Shown here: piece after piece, positions 61,796 through 64,000 of the stretch
Layout: every line of letters begins with the position of its first letter
How positions within the stretch are numbered: position 1 is the first letter of the stretch
Assembly: GCF_036785885.1 (NCBI RefSeq)
Contig: NC_092316.1
Location: 50,601,001-50,665,000 of the forward strand
Source of the DNA: Coffea arabica
Lineage: Eukaryota > Streptophyta > Magnoliopsida > Gentianales > Rubiaceae
Length of the DNA: 64,000 nucleotides
Direction: 5' to 3'
Notes under the pieces: model-generated
Seen by the model: only the letters and a program-made list of their open reading frames with translations
What the model was told of the DNA's origin: nothing
Databases searched by the model: none
Made by a program: the position numbers and the translations under genes

Positions 61796-62220
61796 CACTA
61801 CAACAAAAATGACCTTTAGCGGCATTTAAAGGTGTCAGTATAGATAATCTAACCTAACACTTTATCTATCCTCACACCTAGGGTGAGTGTTGTCCCTTCC
61901 AATGTGGGGATAGCCTCAAATCTTTTGCAGCATTCAAATGTGTCAGGAAAACCATGCTGCTATAGCATTCCCTCTGCCAACAAAAACTTTTTTTTGTGAT
62001 AATTGAAAGTGTCAGTATAGCATTAGAACATCAGTATCGGATCAGTAGGATATCTAATTTATGAAGGCATCTTGAGTTGTCTTAATATATGGCTTTAAGG
62101 ACACGTAGCCATGTGAATTTACACTGCTTTGGACGACATGCCCATTTGTAATTAGTGTTTTTCGAAGCTAAGCTATGCTGACACTTTTAATTGCCAGGAG
62201 TTTTTTCCCTATTTTTTTTT
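61796..62220 (+). mobile_element. CACTA-like terminus with subterminal repeats
   Basis: Begins CACTACAACAAAAATGACC, the En/Spm (CACTA) end motif, followed by repeated ggtgtcagtatag / aagtgtcagtatag / aaatgtgtcagg motifs in the first 250 bp, typical of subterminal transposase sites. The inverted partner TTTTGTTGTAGTG was not found, so this is a partial or decayed end. Confidence 0.45.
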
Positions 62221-64000
62221 ATATGGAAGCAACCTGCAATTGGTCCTCCCTGCTGTATATTCCATCAACCAGAATCCCAAGGGACTTGTAAAACTATCCC
62301 AAAGAGCAGAATGCATATAGCAATTTAAAAGAAAAAGTCGATACTCAAATATAATTCATTGAATTAAAAGTCGGTAACAAATACAAACATAGCAAGTACT
62401 AAAATCCCAAACAAGAACTAAAACATTCTCATGTACACAAACTTGAAATACTCTCTTGTGCACAAACTAAAAGATTCTAATCCCTAACAAGTTGAAAGAA
62501 CTAACAGTAGCTTCCAAACTTTCCAATGAAATGAGAGCTTTCAGTCATAACCACAAGTCCCCATCAATCTTTAGTTGGTTCCACCTGTGCACAAAGTTTG
62601 TGGGGGATCATTAGATCATCATACTAATAAGGGCTTTCCAGAAAAGCCACAATGTATTTGCTAAAGATCAAATTAAATTGCCGTGATTCCAGATGCGAAG
62701 CCATTCATGATGAGACCTAAGAGACACGATGTAAAGACATGAACCCCTTTTCCACTACTCTGGGTTAGGCCACGAGCCATGTCATTTTGTTTGATTCAAA
62801 ATTAGGAACCATTCTAAGGATTTAAATTTGTTCAAATTTTCTGTATTCCACGAAATAATCACTTCCAAGGGGAAATTTTGCAACCCACTCACACTTAAGA
62901 TCAATCTGCTATCAATGAAAAACTAAACTTTGTATCCACTCAGTAACATAAAGTCAACTGCTAACAAAACTAGTTACATGCATTTCATATCGGCAATTAC
63001 AGGACAGATCAATGCGTAAAGTTAAAAGCTTTCAGAATAAGTATTAGCAACTCAATGCCCATAAAGCCAATACATAAATGTGCAGCAGTAGCTGATCATG
63101 AAGCTTTAGTTGCATTTACTTCTTAAATATTAGCTAGAGAAAAGATCATAACGTTTCCCACCTGGAAGCTTTAATTTCATCTATTAGTTACCACCTCATA
63201 CTTGCCAACAACCATAATCACACCACTCATCCTCTTATACCAACCACAAAGTCCAATAAACCCAATCTCCAACCCCTGACCCTCCTCTTCCCCACCCGAA
63301 AAAAAAGAAAACTAAAAAAAGAAAGAACAGAACAAGAAATGGTTCTTGGAGCATTTACAATTTTCACAACCCTTTCACAACAAATACATGGAAAGCACTA
63401 ATGAACATCATCTGTAGGCCCAATTGAATCAAACAAAACTGACTACTAGTGAAATGAGAGCCTTCAGTCATAACCACGAATATCCCATCAATCTTCAGCT
63501 GGTTCCTCTTATCTCACTGGAAAGGTCAAACAACAGAGATATCTTGGACAAAATTTCACGAATCACTAACATCACAAATGAACGAATCCAAGTGCTCAAT
63601 GAAGAAGTTTGAATGATTACTTGTGATTACTTGTTCACTGGATTGTCACAATTAGCACATCTAGACTATATAGTAAGTAAACATATCGAATACTAATAAA
63701 CAAGGATAAGGGAGTGATTTTCGAATTATAGAACTAATTAATAACATTAAGATATTTGCTTGAGTATTTGTTTTGTCCCCTTTAAGGCATCCTATGATTA
63801 AATCATAGCAATTGAAAGAACATAGGTACAAACAAAACTCATTACGTCAGTCAACCCAGCTATTAAAAGAAATTAAAAACTCCCACAAGCTTGCAGCATT
63901 TTTGTCTAAGAAAAGCCCATGACATGTCTGCTTGAGAGCACAAACAGTTAATTGGCATTAAAGACGAATTACCATGGAGTAAAACTACACAGGTATGCAG
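62221..64000. other. Intergenic DNA with a duplicated 59-bp block
   Basis: No gene identified. A block at 62527-62585 recurs at 63450-63508 (both contain cagtcataaccac). On the minus strand the first block follows an acceptor-like GTGCACAG and could be the last exon of a gene beyond the right edge; this is speculative. Confidence 0.35.

Noticed and set aside
1-64000. CRISPR array or prokaryotic operon
   Set aside because: No short regularly spaced repeats with unique spacers; introns and plant transposons show nuclear plant DNA.

Overview
The window looks like nuclear DNA of a eudicot plant. It is AT-rich and carries GT-AG introns, plant gene families (plant defensin, vacuolar sorting receptor, SF3A1, a pectin methylesterase inhibitor) and many plant transposons (L1-type LINE with RNase H, hAT, MULE, Stowaway, SINE, Gypsy-type LTR). 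Species is not decidable from sequence alone.

Layout. (1) 1-23250 is a tandem array with a period of 16173 bp. Each unit holds, in + coordinates, a minus-strand two-exon plant defensin gene, a U6 snRNA fossil beyond its promoter, a Helitron-like 3' terminus, a roughly 6-kb minus-strand LINE, an AT-rich spacer and a 1.4-kb MULE-type element. Unit 1 additionally carries a roughly 4.1-kb solo-LTR-like insert inside its LINE. Unit 2 is broken inside LINE ORF1 by a decayed hAT element (23251-25990). (2) 26473-35508 is a gene island: SF3A1 on + and a 12-exon vacuolar sorting receptor on -, converging tail to tail. The receptor has a reading-frame break in exon 1 and a SINE that duplicated one of its splice donors. 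(3) 35509-46578 is gene-poor, with hAT, Tourist-like and other TIR elements and a compositionally odd segment (about 45.5-46.6 kb). (4) 46579-52640 is a third defensin-unit copy, starting in the 5' end of the LINE and carrying a private 585-bp hAT MITE. (5) 52641-64000 holds nested MULE-type elements, a Stowaway MITE, a single-exon PMEI gene, a Pack-MULE with an F-box gene fragment, a CACTA-like terminus and otherwise featureless AT-rich DNA.

Interplay. Two intact defensin genes encode the same predicted 74-residue precursor, and exon 1 of a third copy enters from the left edge. The shared LINE and MULE insertions predate the duplications; the LTR, hAT rearrangement and MITE are later and copy-specific. 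SF3A1 (spliceosome) and the sorting receptor (vacuolar traffic) are housekeeping genes unrelated to the array. The PMEI probably acts at the secretory system or cell wall. Exon boundaries were derived by hand from splice consensus and reading phase and are not transcript-supported.
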